This document shows positions 9,905 to 19,295 of a DNA stretch of 64,000 nt, one piece after another (the first letter of the stretch is position 1; each line of letters starts with the position of its first letter). This DNA is from Pseudoalteromonas rubra (GTDB lineage: Bacteria; Pseudomonadota; Gammaproteobacteria; Enterobacterales; Alteromonadaceae). The position numbers and the translations under genes are program-made. The DNA is taken from positions 42,235 through 106,234 of the forward strand of contig NZ_PNCI01000029.1 in NCBI RefSeq assembly GCF_005887095.1, read 5' to 3'. The notes below the pieces were generated by a model, which searched no databases, had not been told where the DNA came from, and was given only the letters and a program-made list of their open reading frames with translations.

Positions 9905-11524
9905 TTACTCTTCAAAGTGTAGGTAGCTTGACTTGTCGGCGACAACATAGTCTACAAAATCTTCAATACTCAATGGCTTGCTGTAGTAATAGCCCTGTAC
10001 ATATTCAACGCCTTTGGCCTTGGCGTAAATCATCTGATCTAAGTGTTCAATGCCCTCTGCAACCAGAGGTTTATCAAGATTTTTTGCCAGTGACACGATG
10101 GAATTAAATAAGGATTGCATTTTTCCGTCACTGACAACGTGCGTAACGAAGGCCCGGTCTATTTTTATCTCGTCGAAATGCAGTTTGCACAAGTAACTCA
10201 AGCTGGAGTAGCCAGTGCCAAAGTCATCTATGGATATCATCAGCCCCTGACTTTGCAGTTTCTGTAAAATCTCATTAATGTAATTAAAATTGTCAATCAG
10301 GGCCGACTCAGTCAGCTCTAGTTTAATCTTAGCGGGATTGAGTGCCAGTCTGTCCAGAGCTTGCAGCAGTCGGGTGGTAAAGTTAACATCGAGAATTTCT
10401 ACAACGCTGATATTAATGGCGAAGCGAAACAAACTGGCTTCAATTTGCTCTTCGGCCAGCAGCGCCTTTAATACGTTGATCTGGCTTAGCGTAAAGTGCG
10501 TAAGTTTGTTGATTTCTCCTGTACTTTCTATGACAGGAATAAACTCAGTAGGCGGAATAGGTTGGCCGTCAAGCTCCCAGCGCATCAGACATTCCGCACC
10601 AATCAGGCGTTCGGTTTTGGTGTCATGTATTGGCTGAAAGACGACTTCAAAACTGTCCTCAAGATTGCCTTGATAAAGGGCACTGCGCAGACCGGTTTCA
10701 ATTTTGTTTTGTCGTTCAATCTGCTTGGCCAGCGTCTCTTTGAATTCTACCAGGCGATTATGATCCGCGAGCGAATCAAAGGTTGCCATTTCCGCTTTGT
10801 TGAGACTCAGCTCATGGTCGTCGTCGGGTTGTTCTTTATAGTATCCAAGAGAGACATTGCTGTAGAAGCTGTTGCCGTTAAAGTTGAATGGCTCATTGAG
10901 CTGTTTGTACAGCGTTTCTATATTGATGGGCACAAAATGCGGAATAAACACGCAGTAACAATCGGAGGAATGTTTCGAAAAAATGCCCTTGTCGAACTCG
11001 CCCTGAAATCGCGCCAGGATCTCCATAAACACCAAGTTGGCGACGCCAATATTCCACACCTCTGAAATACGTTGAAAATTACAGATGCGGACGCAGCAAA
11101 TGGTGCCCTGGTGAGGTTGCTCTTTAATTTTGCTGATGAAGGCATCCCGGTAGAGTAATCCGGTATGGGGGTCGCGGATAGCTAACTGTTTATTCAGGCG
11201 CCTGACAGAAATCAACTCTTCTATGGGCTCCAGCCGGATATAATGGAGATCATCTTGTCTGAAGCTATACAACTTGACCCAGGTAACACTGCTGTTATCA
11301 ATACTGACGCCGAGCTCTATCTGGTCAAAGATAGGATCGAACAAGATCTCAGAAATACTGAGCTCTTTAAAATCTTCGTCAATAAACACCAGCTTTTGTG
11401 ACAGGACATCGCCAGGTTTTAAATCCAGCATGCGCTGTGCTGCACCAGAGAGGGCTAGGATCTGGCCTTGCTCATCATAGCTGAGATAGGCAATGTCCAG
11501 AAGTTGACTCAGTTGCTTTTTCAT
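9905..11524 (-). CDS. EAL-domain cyclic-di-GMP phosphodiesterase with degenerate GGDEF domain
   Basis: About 539 residues in three parts: an N-terminal PAS-like segment (1-110), a degenerate GGDEF domain that lacks the GGDEF signature (about 120-260, with SSDCYCVFI at the expected place), and a C-terminal EAL domain (about 280-530). The EAL metal and catalytic residues are present: E in GAECLMRW, N in INISVVEI, E in LELTES, the DD of IDDFGTGYSS, K in EIKIDRAF, E in AEGIEH and Q in YVQGYYYS. Hydrolysis of c-di-GMP to pGpG is therefore expected, with the GGDEF part perhaps regulatory. No membrane helix is seen. It is the last gene of the chemosensory operon. A GTG at 11533 overlaps the cheB stop as GTGA, but ATG 11524 has a better-placed GGGTGA. 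Confidence 0.88.
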   Translation of the reverse strand: MKKQLSQLLDIAYLSYDEQGQILALSGAAQRMLDLKPGDVLSQKLVFIDEDFKELSISEILFDPIFDQIELGVSIDNSSVTWVKLYSFRQDDLHYIRLEPIEELISVRRLNKQLAIRDPHTGLLYRDAFISKIKEQPHQGTICCVRICNFQRISEVWNIGVANLVFMEILARFQGEFDKGIFSKHSSDCYCVFIPHFVPINIETLYKQLNEPFNFNGNSFYSNVSLGYYKEQPDDDHELSLNKAEMATFDSLADHNRLVEFKETLAKQIERQNKIETGLRSALYQGNLEDSFEVVFQPIHDTKTERLIGAECLMRWELDGQPIPPTEFIPVIESTGEINKLTHFTLSQINVLKALLAEEQIEASLFRFAINISVVEILDVNFTTRLLQALDRLALNPAKIKLELTESALIDNFNYINEILQKLQSQGLMISIDDFGTGYSSLSYLCKLHFDEIKIDRAFVTHVVSDGKMQSLFNSIVSLAKNLDKPLVAEGIEHLDQMIYAKAKGVEYVQGYYYSKPLSIEDFVDYVVADKSSYLHFEE

Positions 11525-11529
11525 ACAGA

Positions 11530-12594
11530 TCACCCAAGCGCTTTTTGGATCTGATAAGGGAGGTTACTTAGCGCATAGATTTTGTCGACGGCCCCCCTTG
11601 CGATGGCTTCTTTTGGCATGCCAAATACCACACAGCTGGCTTCACTTTCTGCAAAAGTGACCGCACCTTTTTGCTTCATTTCCAGCAAACCGCTGGCTCC
11701 GTCATTTCCCATACCGGTCAGGATCACGCCAATGGCATGGTTTCCTACCGACTGAGCCACAGAGCGAAACAGCACATCGACCGAAGGCTTATGACGGCTC
11801 ACAAGTGGCCCATCGCGTATTTCTAAATAGTAGTCCGAGCCTTGACGTTTTACCAACATATGCTGCCCACCCGGCGCTATATAAACATGGCCGGGGCGGA
11901 TCCGTACGGCGGTTTGTCCTTCCGTGACGGTATGTGGTGTGATGTCATTAAGACGTTGTGCAAACGCCGCCGTAAACTTGCCTGGCATATGTTGCACAAT
12001 GACAATGGGAGGAGAATGAACTGGCAGTAGCTGGAGCAGCCGGGCAATTGCCTCTGTACCACCGGTAGAGGCACCTACGGCAATGACTTTCCCTGCGCTG
12101 TCGGGTGGTTGTGCGGTTTTGTGTGCAGGCAGTACTTCTTCTGTCGTATGCAATTCCCGAAACGTGCCTTCATCCAGATATTTTAGCTGACGAACTTTGG
12201 CTTTGTTAGCGGCTTTAATGGCATCAATGATCTGCGAGACCGAGTCGCTGTGCAGAAACTCCCCCAGCCCCTGAGTGGGTTTGGCAATGACATCGACCGC
12301 GCCACAGGCCAATGCCTCGATGGCAGTGGTGGTTTTTTCCTGCGCCAGCGCCGAGCAGATGATCACCGGCGTAGGACGTTCCTGCATGATTTTTTTCAGG
12401 AAGGTTAAGCCATCCATTTTTGGCATCTCCACGTCCAGCAAGATAACATCCGGCCAGTTGAGCTTCATTTTTCGCTCGGCAATGATGGGGTCCGGTGCTG
12501 TTCCACTGACATTTAAGGTGCGCTCATGGGCGATGACCTCACTCATGATCTGGCGCATCAGGGCAGAATCATCGATGATAAAGACGCTGGTCAT
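11530..12594 (-). CDS. cheB: Chemotaxis protein-glutamate methylesterase CheB
   Basis: A 354-residue two-domain protein. An N-terminal receiver has phospho-acceptor Asp54 in VILLDVEMPKMDG. A C-terminal methylesterase has the catalytic serine at 176 (VGASTGG), His in VQHMPGKFTAAFAQRL and Asp in ILTGMGNDGASG. It removes methyl groups from, and deamidates, chemoreceptor glutamates when phosphorylated by CheA, giving adaptation. Its start overlaps the cheR stop by 4 bp, and its stop touches the EAL gene, so cheR-cheB-EAL are translationally coupled. No cheD is present in the cluster. Confidence 0.96.
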   Translation of the reverse strand: MTSVFIIDDSALMRQIMSEVIAHERTLNVSGTAPDPIIAERKMKLNWPDVILLDVEMPKMDGLTFLKKIMQERPTPVIICSALAQEKTTTAIEALACGAVDVIAKPTQGLGEFLHSDSVSQIIDAIKAANKAKVRQLKYLDEGTFRELHTTEEVLPAHKTAQPPDSAGKVIAVGASTGGTEAIARLLQLLPVHSPPIVIVQHMPGKFTAAFAQRLNDITPHTVTEGQTAVRIRPGHVYIAPGGQHMLVKRQGSDYYLEIRDGPLVSRHKPSVDVLFRSVAQSVGNHAIGVILTGMGNDGASGLLEMKQKGAVTFAESEASCVVFGMPKEAIARGAVDKIYALSNLPYQIQKALG

Positions 12595-13394
12595 AAGGCC
12601 ACCTTCTTATAGATGCACGGACTCAGAGTTTGCAGGCATGCGGGCTTGTCACGCATGGCTTCCGAGTGTCCTAAAAAGAGTAAACCGCCATGGTTTAAAC
12701 GTTTGATGATATTACTTAGGATGGCTTGTTGTTTGGGTTTGTCAAAATAGATCAGCACATTGCGTAAAAAAATAACATCAAAAGAGAAATCCACCGTGGT
12801 CAGGTTCAACAAGTTATCTTCCTGAAAACTACATTGTTTCTTCAGTGTGGAGATAAGCGTAAAATTATCGGCATTCTTGCCTGTTCCTTTCATGCAATAG
12901 CGGATCCGGTACCGTTTAGGGATCTTCCCTACGGTGGAAATCGCATAGCGGGCATCTCTGGCCATCAGCACCGACATTTCAGAAATATCCGTTCCGATAA
13001 CATGCCAGGGTCGATTGTAAAACAGATCATCGAGGATCATGGCGAGTGAGTAGGCTTCTTCACCGCTGGAACAGGCCGCACTCCAGGCGCGGATTGGTGA
13101 ATGTCTGGGGCGATTGTGTTGATAGTAGTGGTAAAGAAATTCAAACTGGGCCTGCTCGCGAAAAAAATAGGTCTCATGTGTGGTCAGCTTGTCGATGAAA
13201 ATCTGTAGTTCATCTTTGCCCTCGGGCGTCAGTAATAATCGGTAGTATTTGCTAAAAGACGGACTGCGACTGGCGCGTAACCGGCTGGCAAGGCGACTGG
13301 CCACAATATCGGCTTTATTTTTACCCAGGCTTATCCCGGTATGTTGTTCAAACAGCCGATTGAGTTGTTGAAATTCCAGCGCTGAAATCGCCAT
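12591..13394 (-). CDS. cheR: Chemotaxis protein methyltransferase CheR
   Basis: A 267-residue S-adenosylmethionine-dependent methyltransferase that methylates receptor glutamates. It has the helical N-terminal CheR domain (about 1-75) and the catalytic domain with the SAM-binding segment WSAACSSGEEAYSLAM and the DVIFLRNVLIYFD motif. The length is normal and there is no C-terminal TPR extension. It lies 6 bp downstream of the second cheW and overlaps cheB by 4 bp, so methylation and demethylation activities are co-translated. Confidence 0.95.
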   Translation of the reverse strand: MAISALEFQQLNRLFEQHTGISLGKNKADIVASRLASRLRASRSPSFSKYYRLLLTPEGKDELQIFIDKLTTHETYFFREQAQFEFLYHYYQHNRPRHSPIRAWSAACSSGEEAYSLAMILDDLFYNRPWHVIGTDISEMSVLMARDARYAISTVGKIPKRYRIRYCMKGTGKNADNFTLISTLKKQCSFQEDNLLNLTTVDFSFDVIFLRNVLIYFDKPKQQAILSNIIKRLNHGGLLFLGHSEAMRDKPACLQTLSPCIYKKVAL

Positions 13395-13400
13395 AGAGAC

Positions 13401-13946
13401 CTAGCGCTGGCAAAACCGGGTAAAAAACTCGGCCTGAGAGGACTTCAGCTGAGTATTGATTTCGCTGATATTGAGCACGCTTTTCATATCCAGCAAAATA
13501 GTGAGCTGATTATTGATCTTGGCCATTTTCCAGACGAAATGACGGGGAATATTGGCGCCAAATGAGGGTGAGTCTTCCAGCTGAGTACAATTAATGAACT
13601 GGATGGACATCACGCTGCTGACCAGCATGCCAAGTGTCATGATTTCATCCAGGCTGGGGTCGTAGAAGTCATACAATACAATACAGCTGTATTTGTTGTA
13701 GGGTTGAGGGTTTTTCAACATCAGGCGATGCTGCAGGTCCAGTACGGGGATCACGCTGCCCCGAACATTGATCACGCCTCGGATCACCTGATTGCACATG
13801 GGCACCATAGTAGTATCTGTCAGCTCAATAACCTCTTTGACTGACTCTATCGGAATGCCAAAGGTGTCGTTTCCGATAGACACGAGCAAAGAATGGAGCT
13901 CATCATTGCTTGCCGTATTTTCTGCCACCATAGTTTCTGAATTCAT
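13401..13946 (-). CDS. cheW: CheW-like chemotaxis scaffold protein (second copy)
   Basis: A 181-residue CheW-domain protein that bridges receptors and CheA in the signalling array. The CheW core runs from LLVSIGNDTFGIPIESVKEV through GVINVRGSVIPVLDLQHRLML to the C-terminal strand. The frame is open to 14048, but the start at 13946 has a strong AGGAG 7 bp upstream and lies 1 bp from the preceding cheW stop. It is only distantly similar to the upstream copy, so the two are probably not a recent duplication and may couple different receptors. Confidence 0.92.
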   Translation of the reverse strand: MNSETMVAENTASNDELHSLLVSIGNDTFGIPIESVKEVIELTDTTMVPMCNQVIRGVINVRGSVIPVLDLQHRLMLKNPQPYNKYSCIVLYDFYDPSLDEIMTLGMLVSSVMSIQFINCTQLEDSPSFGANIPRHFVWKMAKINNQLTILLDMKSVLNISEINTQLKSSQAEFFTRFCQR

Positions 13947-13947
13947 G

Positions 13948-14517
13948 CTAGGTCTCCTTAAACTGTGCGTTGGAGTCGGCATCAAGAGGCAGTTCAAATG
14001 ACAGCTGTTTGTGTTGCTGCTGCAAGTCGTCAAACAACTGCATATCATCCAGCGTCAGTATTTTAGTGATGTCCAGTATGGTCATCAGGTTGTCTGTTAA
14101 TTTGGCCAGACCATATACAAAACGACTATGAAACTGGCCGGCAATACTGGGCACCTGATCAATTTCGTGAGCCGGGATATCTAACACTTTGGTGACCATA
14201 TCTACTTTCAGACCAACAGTAATATTTTGTGCTTTGTAGTTGCATTCAGCCACAATGATACAAGTGCGATTGGTGATGGCCTGTACAGGCTTGTTAAGCC
14301 TGACGGATAAATCAAATACCGGGATAACCAGCCCTCTGAGGTTGATGGCACCAATAATAAAATCGGGCGCCATGGGGATCTTGTCTACCTCAATGTACTC
14401 CATTATCTCCCTGACAATGGAAATACTGATTGAATACGACGCGCCGTTAAGTTCAAACGCCAGGTACTTATTGTGGTCATAAGCCGTGGTACCAGTGCTG
14501 GAAACTGAGTCATTCAT
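13948..14517 (-). CDS. cheW: CheW-like chemotaxis scaffold protein (first copy)
   Basis: A 189-residue CheW-domain protein, the first of two in tandem. Core motifs are YLAFELNGASYSISISIVREIMEY and GAINLRGLVIPVFDLSVRLNK, and the fold ends near LTDNLMTILDITKIL. About 25 residues of polar tail follow the domain. It is placed 6 bp after the MCP gene and 1 bp before the second cheW. It acts in the cytoplasmic receptor-kinase array. Confidence 0.93.
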   Translation of the reverse strand: MNDSVSSTGTTAYDHNKYLAFELNGASYSISISIVREIMEYIEVDKIPMAPDFIIGAINLRGLVIPVFDLSVRLNKPVQAITNRTCIIVAECNYKAQNITVGLKVDMVTKVLDIPAHEIDQVPSIAGQFHSRFVYGLAKLTDNLMTILDITKILTLDDMQLFDDLQQQHKQLSFELPLDADSNAQFKET

Positions 14518-14523
14518 AGCACA

Positions 14524-16503
14524 TTACTCATCAAACGGGGTATAACCGTCTTCCCGACTATGACCGTTTTCATGGGCCATATGAGCAGGGCGCCCTTTAC
14601 TGCCACGGCCGTTATTACTCAATTTAAAGTAACCGACGGTAGAGCGAATATCCCCGGTCTGGTCCTGAACCATTTTAGCGGTTGAGGCGAGCTCTTCTGA
14701 GGCGGAGGCATTTTGCTGGGCAATTTCATCAAGCTGGGCAACGGTGCGGTTGATTTCAGCAACACTGGTGCTTTGCTCGGTTGAGGCGGCGGTGATCTCT
14801 TGTACCAGATCGGCGGTTTTGCCGATGTTAGGCACCATTCTGTCGAGCATAGCACCGGCATGTTGGGCGATTTTAACACTGTTGTCGGCCAGTGTACTGA
14901 TGTCCTGTGCGGCAACCTGAGAGCGTTCTGCCAGTTTTCTCACTTCATCTGCTACCACGGCAAAGCCTTTACCATGTTCACCGGCTCTGGCGGCCTCAAT
15001 GGCAGCGTTCAGTGCCAGCAGGTTGGTTTTATAAGCAATGTCTTCGATAATACCAATTTTTTCGGCAATCTGTGTCATGGCCTGAACCGTGTCTTTTACC
15101 GCCTGGCCGCCATCGTTTGCTTCACTGCTGGACTGCTTGGCAATGTCATTGGTCATTTTCGAGTTCTCCGTATTCATCGAGATAGAAGAGCTCATTTGCT
15201 CCAGTGATGCGGAGGTTTCCTCAACGCTGGCAGCAAGCTGATTCGAGGTGGAGCTGAGCATACGGGAGGTGGTGCTGACTTCGTTGGTGCTGTGGGCGAT
15301 GGACTCAACGGACTCCTGAATATCTAATAAAATGTTTTGCAGTCGCTCAATGAAGCCGTTAAAACTTTGTGCCGTCTGTCCTATTTCGTCATTGCCAAAA
15401 TCCGGGATACGGCGGGTCAGGTCGCCTTCTCCTGAGCGCAGGTCCTCCGCGGCATCCGCGAGTGCATTAATAGGGAGCACAATCCCGCGGATCAAGAAGG
15501 CGGCGGTGGCGATAGCAAGCACAATGGCGACTATCAGCAAGCCCCACACCAGCTGGATACTGTCACGAGCGGCAGACATCAGGTCATTGAGAGAGGTGGT
15601 GCTTTCAGCAATGGCTTCGTTGGAGATCTTTTCCAGTATTTCCTCTATTTTACTGAAAATATCATGCTCGAGCCGGTCAACATCTTTAGACGCCTGGATT
15701 TTCTGTCTGGGGTCGTACATCGCGAAAATCTCTTTACCGCCGTTATAGAGCCCCAGATACATGCGTTCGATATCACCAATGGCTTTTATTTCCAGTGGTT
15801 TTCTCTCGAGCGGTTTGAGTTCTGCCAGAAAGTTGGAAAAGGTCCGTGCGTCTTTTTCGAACGCGGCGGTGGCACCCACTCGTCCCCGCATGTAGGCATT
15901 CAGCGAGCTCATCATGTCGCCTTGCTCGTCTATCAGCTCCAGGTAATAGCGTACGCCGGGTAAATCATCGTTAACCACTTCAGCAAAGTCACCGCTGCTG
16001 CCGGCATCAGCCACTTCTGCCTCTTTCTGTGAATCGAGCAGGCTTTCCAGTGGCTCTGCGAATTCGCGGTTGAGGTACTCATACTTTTCGACTGCTTTTT
16101 CCTCCTGAAGGGGATCAAAGCGATCAAAGATCAGTTCCTGGTTTTCGCTTGCATAACGGCGCACCAAATCCTCCAGTTGACGAATGTAGCTGGTATCAAC
16201 AGAGTTGAGCCGTTTAAGGTCTTCCAGATAGTTTGTAAACTCACTGTAATTAGACAAAAAGTCTGCTTTTTCATCGGCTTCACCGGCAATGTATTCCAGC
16301 ACATTGCTGTTCATGTCGCCAAGTTCATCGAGCATATTCAGTGCATAGATGGCTTCGGGGATGTCGGTTTGACCCACATCGGTGGCAAATCCTTCGATAC
16401 GACCATTTTTCATTTGCACAGACACGGCAATCACCAACAGCAGCAGCCCCATGGTAAACATGGCCAGAATGATTTTGTTTTTGATGGTCAGATTCTTAAA
16501 CAT
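14524..16503 (-). CDS. Methyl-accepting chemotaxis protein with tandem helical sensor modules
   Basis: A 659-residue transmembrane chemoreceptor. TM1 is about residues 10-27 and TM2 about 317-338, followed by a HAMP domain ([24 protein letters not shown]) and a long cytoplasmic coiled coil with the conserved tip ([20 protein letters not shown] and [15 protein letters not shown]). The periplasmic domain of about 285 residues is predicted all-helical. It seems to contain two related units, around residues 48-165 and 185-310, each opening with a [15 protein letters not shown] motif and continuing with [18 protein letters not shown]. This resembles a helical bimodular sensor. The C-terminus has no NWETF-type CheR tether. 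It sits between cheA and cheW. Confidence 0.93.
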   Translation of the reverse strand: MFKNLTIKNKIILAMFTMGLLLLVIAVSVQMKNGRIEGFATDVGQTDIPEAIYALNMLDELGDMNSNVLEYIAGEADEKADFLSNYSEFTNYLEDLKRLNSVDTSYIRQLEDLVRRYASENQELIFDRFDPLQEEKAVEKYEYLNREFAEPLESLLDSQKEAEVADAGSSGDFAEVVNDDLPGVRYYLELIDEQGDMMSSLNAYMRGRVGATAAFEKDARTFSNFLAELKPLERKPLEIKAIGDIERMYLGLYNGGKEIFAMYDPRQKIQASKDVDRLEHDIFSKIEEILEKISNEAIAESTTSLNDLMSAARDSIQLVWGLLIVAIVLAIATAAFLIRGIVLPINALADAAEDLRSGEGDLTRRIPDFGNDEIGQTAQSFNGFIERLQNILLDIQESVESIAHSTNEVSTTSRMLSSTSNQLAASVEETSASLEQMSSSISMNTENSKMTNDIAKQSSSEANDGGQAVKDTVQAMTQIAEKIGIIEDIAYKTNLLALNAAIEAARAGEHGKGFAVVADEVRKLAERSQVAAQDISTLADNSVKIAQHAGAMLDRMVPNIGKTADLVQEITAASTEQSTSVAEINRTVAQLDEIAQQNASASEELASTAKMVQDQTGDIRSTVGYFKLSNNGRGSKGRPAHMAHENGHSREDGYTPFDE

Positions 16504-16525
16504 CTTTATGCTCCGATTTATCTGA

Positions 16526-18616
16526 CTAATGCTTGAGTTCTAAGGACTCGTACATAGTAATTGCGGTGCGGATCAAGGCAGATACATCAAGAATAATGGC
16601 CACTTTGCCACTGCCGAGTATGGTAGCGCCGCTGATACATTTGAGGCCTTCGAACAGCCTCCCCAGAGGTTTTACAACAGTCTGAAACTCTCCTTGCAGC
16701 GAGTCCACGACCAGGCCAGCTCTAAGCGTGCCAAACTGGACGATGACCAGTGATTCCTTCGCGTGTTCAATTTGCTGCTCGATCCCAAACAGGGTGCGCA
16801 GACGAATAAAGGGCAGGACCTCAGTTCTGAGGTTAATGTAGTTTTTATCCTGAATATCGGATTCAGAAACCACCTCGTGTAGTTCCAGGCATTCAACCAC
16901 GGTATCCAGGGGGATCACATAGTCTTCATCACCGACGGTAAACATAAATCCGTCTATGATGGATAAGGTCAGTGGCAGGCGAATGATAATCTTAGAGCCT
17001 AATCCTTTGGTGCTGTCGACTTCTACACTACCACGCAGGCTCTCAACATTGCGTTTCACCACGTCCATGCCCACGCCACGACCGGAAATACTGGTCACTG
17101 CAGCGGCGGTAGAGAATCCGGGTTCAAAAATCAGCAGATTGATTTCTTTATCCTGTAATGAGTGTTCTTGATTGAGTAAGCCATTTTCAATGGCCCGGGT
17201 CATTATCTTGCTTTGATCCAGCCCCTGACCATCGTCCTGAATTTCGATGACGATGGAGCCAGAATCATGGTAGGCCTTAAGCGTCAGCTGACCACATGTC
17301 GGTTTACCTGCGGCCAGTCGTTGTTCGGGTGATTCAATACCATGATCAATGGCATTACGAATAATATGCATCAGTGGATCGCTGACTTTTTCAACAAAGG
17401 TTTTGTCCAGCTCGGTGTCGGCGCCCACAATATTGAGCTCCACCTCTTTGCCCAACTCATCGGCCACATCGCGAACAACGCGTTTGAATTTATTAAAGGT
17501 TTCACCAATCTGGACCATACGCAGTTTTAATGAGCTGTCTCGTATGTTCTCAACCAGGCGTTCCAGCAGAGCCATGGCTTCAATCAGTGTTTCGTTACCC
17601 GTTTCGTGTGCCAGTAAATTGGTTCTGGCCCCCGTGATCACCATTTCCCCAACCTGATCGATCAATCGATCTAGCTTCATGGCTTCAACCCGAAGCGTTT
17701 TGCTCGTGTGAAGCTTATTTTTCTTCTTACCTTTTGTCTGAGCTGGTGGCTCGGTATCGTCTGGTATAGATGCTGGTTCCAAAGGCCGGGCCGGGAGGCG
17801 TGATTGCGTCAGTTGTGCCAAAGTGGCATGAAACTGAGCTGGGTCTGGAAAATGTTTTGCGCAATCTTCAATGGCGCTGTAGTGACACTGATCAGGTGGT
17901 AAAATCTCAACTACTGCATCATTTTTTATAAATTCGAAAATGTCCTCTATCACGCTTTTGCTCTGGCTGGTTTGAAATAACATCAAAAAGGCCAGGTAAC
18001 AGGATTCAGGGTCGTAGGGTGTATCGGCATTGAGCGCAGTACAATTGGTGGCCACTTCAAGTGATTCTACTTCGTTGTTCAGAAAGTGGATAAATGGGTA
18101 AGGATCCAGACCGTTGCGCAGCACATTCTCGTTAGGCACGAAACATATAAACCAGGGTCCATCTTGCGACTGTGTTTCACTATCAGCATCTTTATTTTGC
18201 GGCGTGTCGACGTTGTCGGTAAATTCACTGAACTGCTTGGTTAACTCTGCAAGCTGGGTAAGTTGTTGTGCACTGGGCTCACTTTGGGATGCGGCCAGTT
18301 GGATCAATTCATCACATAAGTCACCGGTTTCCAGATATAAGGAAAGCAGGTCTTTGCTCATTTCCTTGTTACCAGCACGGACGTCATCCAGTACCGTCTC
18401 GGCAATGTGCGTCAGGCTCACGACGTAGTCAAAGCCAAATAATCCGGCACTGCCTTTAATGGTATGAATGGCGCGGAAGATAGCATTGATGGTCTCTTCC
18501 TGATCAGCACTGGCTTCACTGCTTTCGAGATCAAGCAAGCTGTTTTCCATCTCGGCCAGTAGCTCTTTTGACTCGTTGACAAAGGTGGTGATGGCGGCAC
18601 TCAAATCAACAGACAT
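16526..18616 (-). CDS. cheA: Chemotaxis histidine kinase CheA
   Basis: A 696-residue CheA. The P1 Hpt domain carries the phosphorylated His50 ([14 protein letters not shown]). Residues 150-260 form a second region ([23 protein letters not shown] onward), probably a response-regulator docking P2 domain. P3 dimerisation starts near residue 315. The P4 ATPase has its N box ([14 protein letters not shown]) and G boxes ([21 protein letters not shown]). The C-terminal P5 CheW-like domain starts near [19 protein letters not shown]. It autophosphorylates under receptor control and passes phosphate to CheY and CheB. It lies 2 bp after the STAS gene. Confidence 0.97.
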   Translation of the reverse strand: MSVDLSAAITTFVNESKELLAEMENSLLDLESSEASADQEETINAIFRAIHTIKGSAGLFGFDYVVSLTHIAETVLDDVRAGNKEMSKDLLSLYLETGDLCDELIQLAASQSEPSAQQLTQLAELTKQFSEFTDNVDTPQNKDADSETQSQDGPWFICFVPNENVLRNGLDPYPFIHFLNNEVESLEVATNCTALNADTPYDPESCYLAFLMLFQTSQSKSVIEDIFEFIKNDAVVEILPPDQCHYSAIEDCAKHFPDPAQFHATLAQLTQSRLPARPLEPASIPDDTEPPAQTKGKKKNKLHTSKTLRVEAMKLDRLIDQVGEMVITGARTNLLAHETGNETLIEAMALLERLVENIRDSSLKLRMVQIGETFNKFKRVVRDVADELGKEVELNIVGADTELDKTFVEKVSDPLMHIIRNAIDHGIESPEQRLAAGKPTCGQLTLKAYHDSGSIVIEIQDDGQGLDQSKIMTRAIENGLLNQEHSLQDKEINLLIFEPGFSTAAAVTSISGRGVGMDVVKRNVESLRGSVEVDSTKGLGSKIIIRLPLTLSIIDGFMFTVGDEDYVIPLDTVVECLELHEVVSESDIQDKNYINLRTEVLPFIRLRTLFGIEQQIEHAKESLVIVQFGTLRAGLVVDSLQGEFQTVVKPLGRLFEGLKCISGATILGSGKVAIILDVSALIRTAITMYESLELKH

Positions 18617-18618
18617 AA

Positions 18619-18909
18619 CTAAGGCTCACTCTTAGTGGCGCCTGAGAGAGGCACATTTAATAAAGACAGTCTGGCAGTGAGCAGATCGGATAAGACAAGG
18701 GTGCCTATCTGAACACCTGTGTTGCGGCAATAATTTACCAGCCAGATAGCCAGCTGGATCCCGGCGCTGTCGAGCTCTTCGATCTGGCTAAGATCCAGCG
18801 CTATCTGCTGTTTTCCTGCCAAAAAAGCGATGAGTTCCGTATGCACATCCTGTACTTCGTAGATGGTCAGCTCCGCAGGAAACTTAAAACACTCGGACAT
18901 GGCTGTCAC
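18619..18909 (-). CDS. STAS-domain protein (anti-sigma-factor-antagonist-like)
   Basis: A 96-residue single STAS domain of the SpoIIAA / MlaB type. The conserved ELDSAGIQLAIWL segment carries Ser48 at the position phosphorylated in SpoIIAA-type proteins. STAS proteins act as phospho-switched protein partners, but no cognate anti-sigma kinase or phosphatase is seen here. Its start overlaps the cheY stop by 4 bp and it precedes cheA by 2 bp, so it is an integral part of the chemosensory operon. As I recall, a small STAS gene at this position is also found in Vibrio cluster I chemotaxis operons; its job is unknown. Confidence 0.85.
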   Translation of the reverse strand: MTAMSECFKFPAELTIYEVQDVHTELIAFLAGKQQIALDLSQIEELDSAGIQLAIWLVNYCRNTGVQIGTLVLSDLLTARLSLLNVPLSGATKSEP

Positions 18910-19274
18910 ATCATCAGTAATTTAGATACGGCCTGAAGCATTTGTGCAGGCTTGAAGGGTTTGACCATCCAGGCCTTCGCTCCGGCTTTTTTGCCTTCTT
19001 CCATCATGCTTTGCTGGTTTTCTGTGGTCAGCATAATCACAGGGGTGAACTTGTACTGTGGGAGTTGTTTAACATTTTTGACGAATTCAATGCCATTCAT
19101 ATTGGGCATGTTGACGTCGCTGATGATGAGATGCACCTTATTGCCGGTGAGTTTACTCAGTGCATCTTTGCCATCACACGCTTCAATCACCTGATAGCCA
19201 GCACCTGTTAGCGCAATATTTACAACTTGTCTTAACGAATCGGAATCATCCACCACTAGTATGGTTTTGCTCAT
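18906..19274 (-). CDS. cheY: CheY-like single-domain response regulator
   Basis: A 122-residue stand-alone receiver domain. The acidic pocket (DD at 9-10), phospho-acceptor Asp53 (LIISDVNMPNMNG), Thr83 and Lys105 (WMVKPFKP) are all present, so it should be phosphorylated by the adjacent CheA. Whether it binds the flagellar motor or another output cannot be told from sequence. It overlaps the STAS gene by 4 bp and follows the small MCP gene by 21 bp. Confidence 0.93.
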   Translation of the reverse strand: MSKTILVVDDSDSLRQVVNIALTGAGYQVIEACDGKDALSKLTGNKVHLIISDVNMPNMNGIEFVKNVKQLPQYKFTPVIMLTTENQQSMMEEGKKAGAKAWMVKPFKPAQMLQAVSKLLMM

Positions 19275-19295
19275 AACTTAGCCTCATGCTGTATG

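Noticed and set aside
10496..11065. 189-codon open frame antisense to the EAL gene
   Set aside because: Fully antisense to conserved GGDEF/EAL coding sequence; its product has no domain character.
14800..15207. 135-codon open frame antisense to the MCP gene
   Set aside because: It mirrors the conserved MCP signalling tip and has no independent signal.
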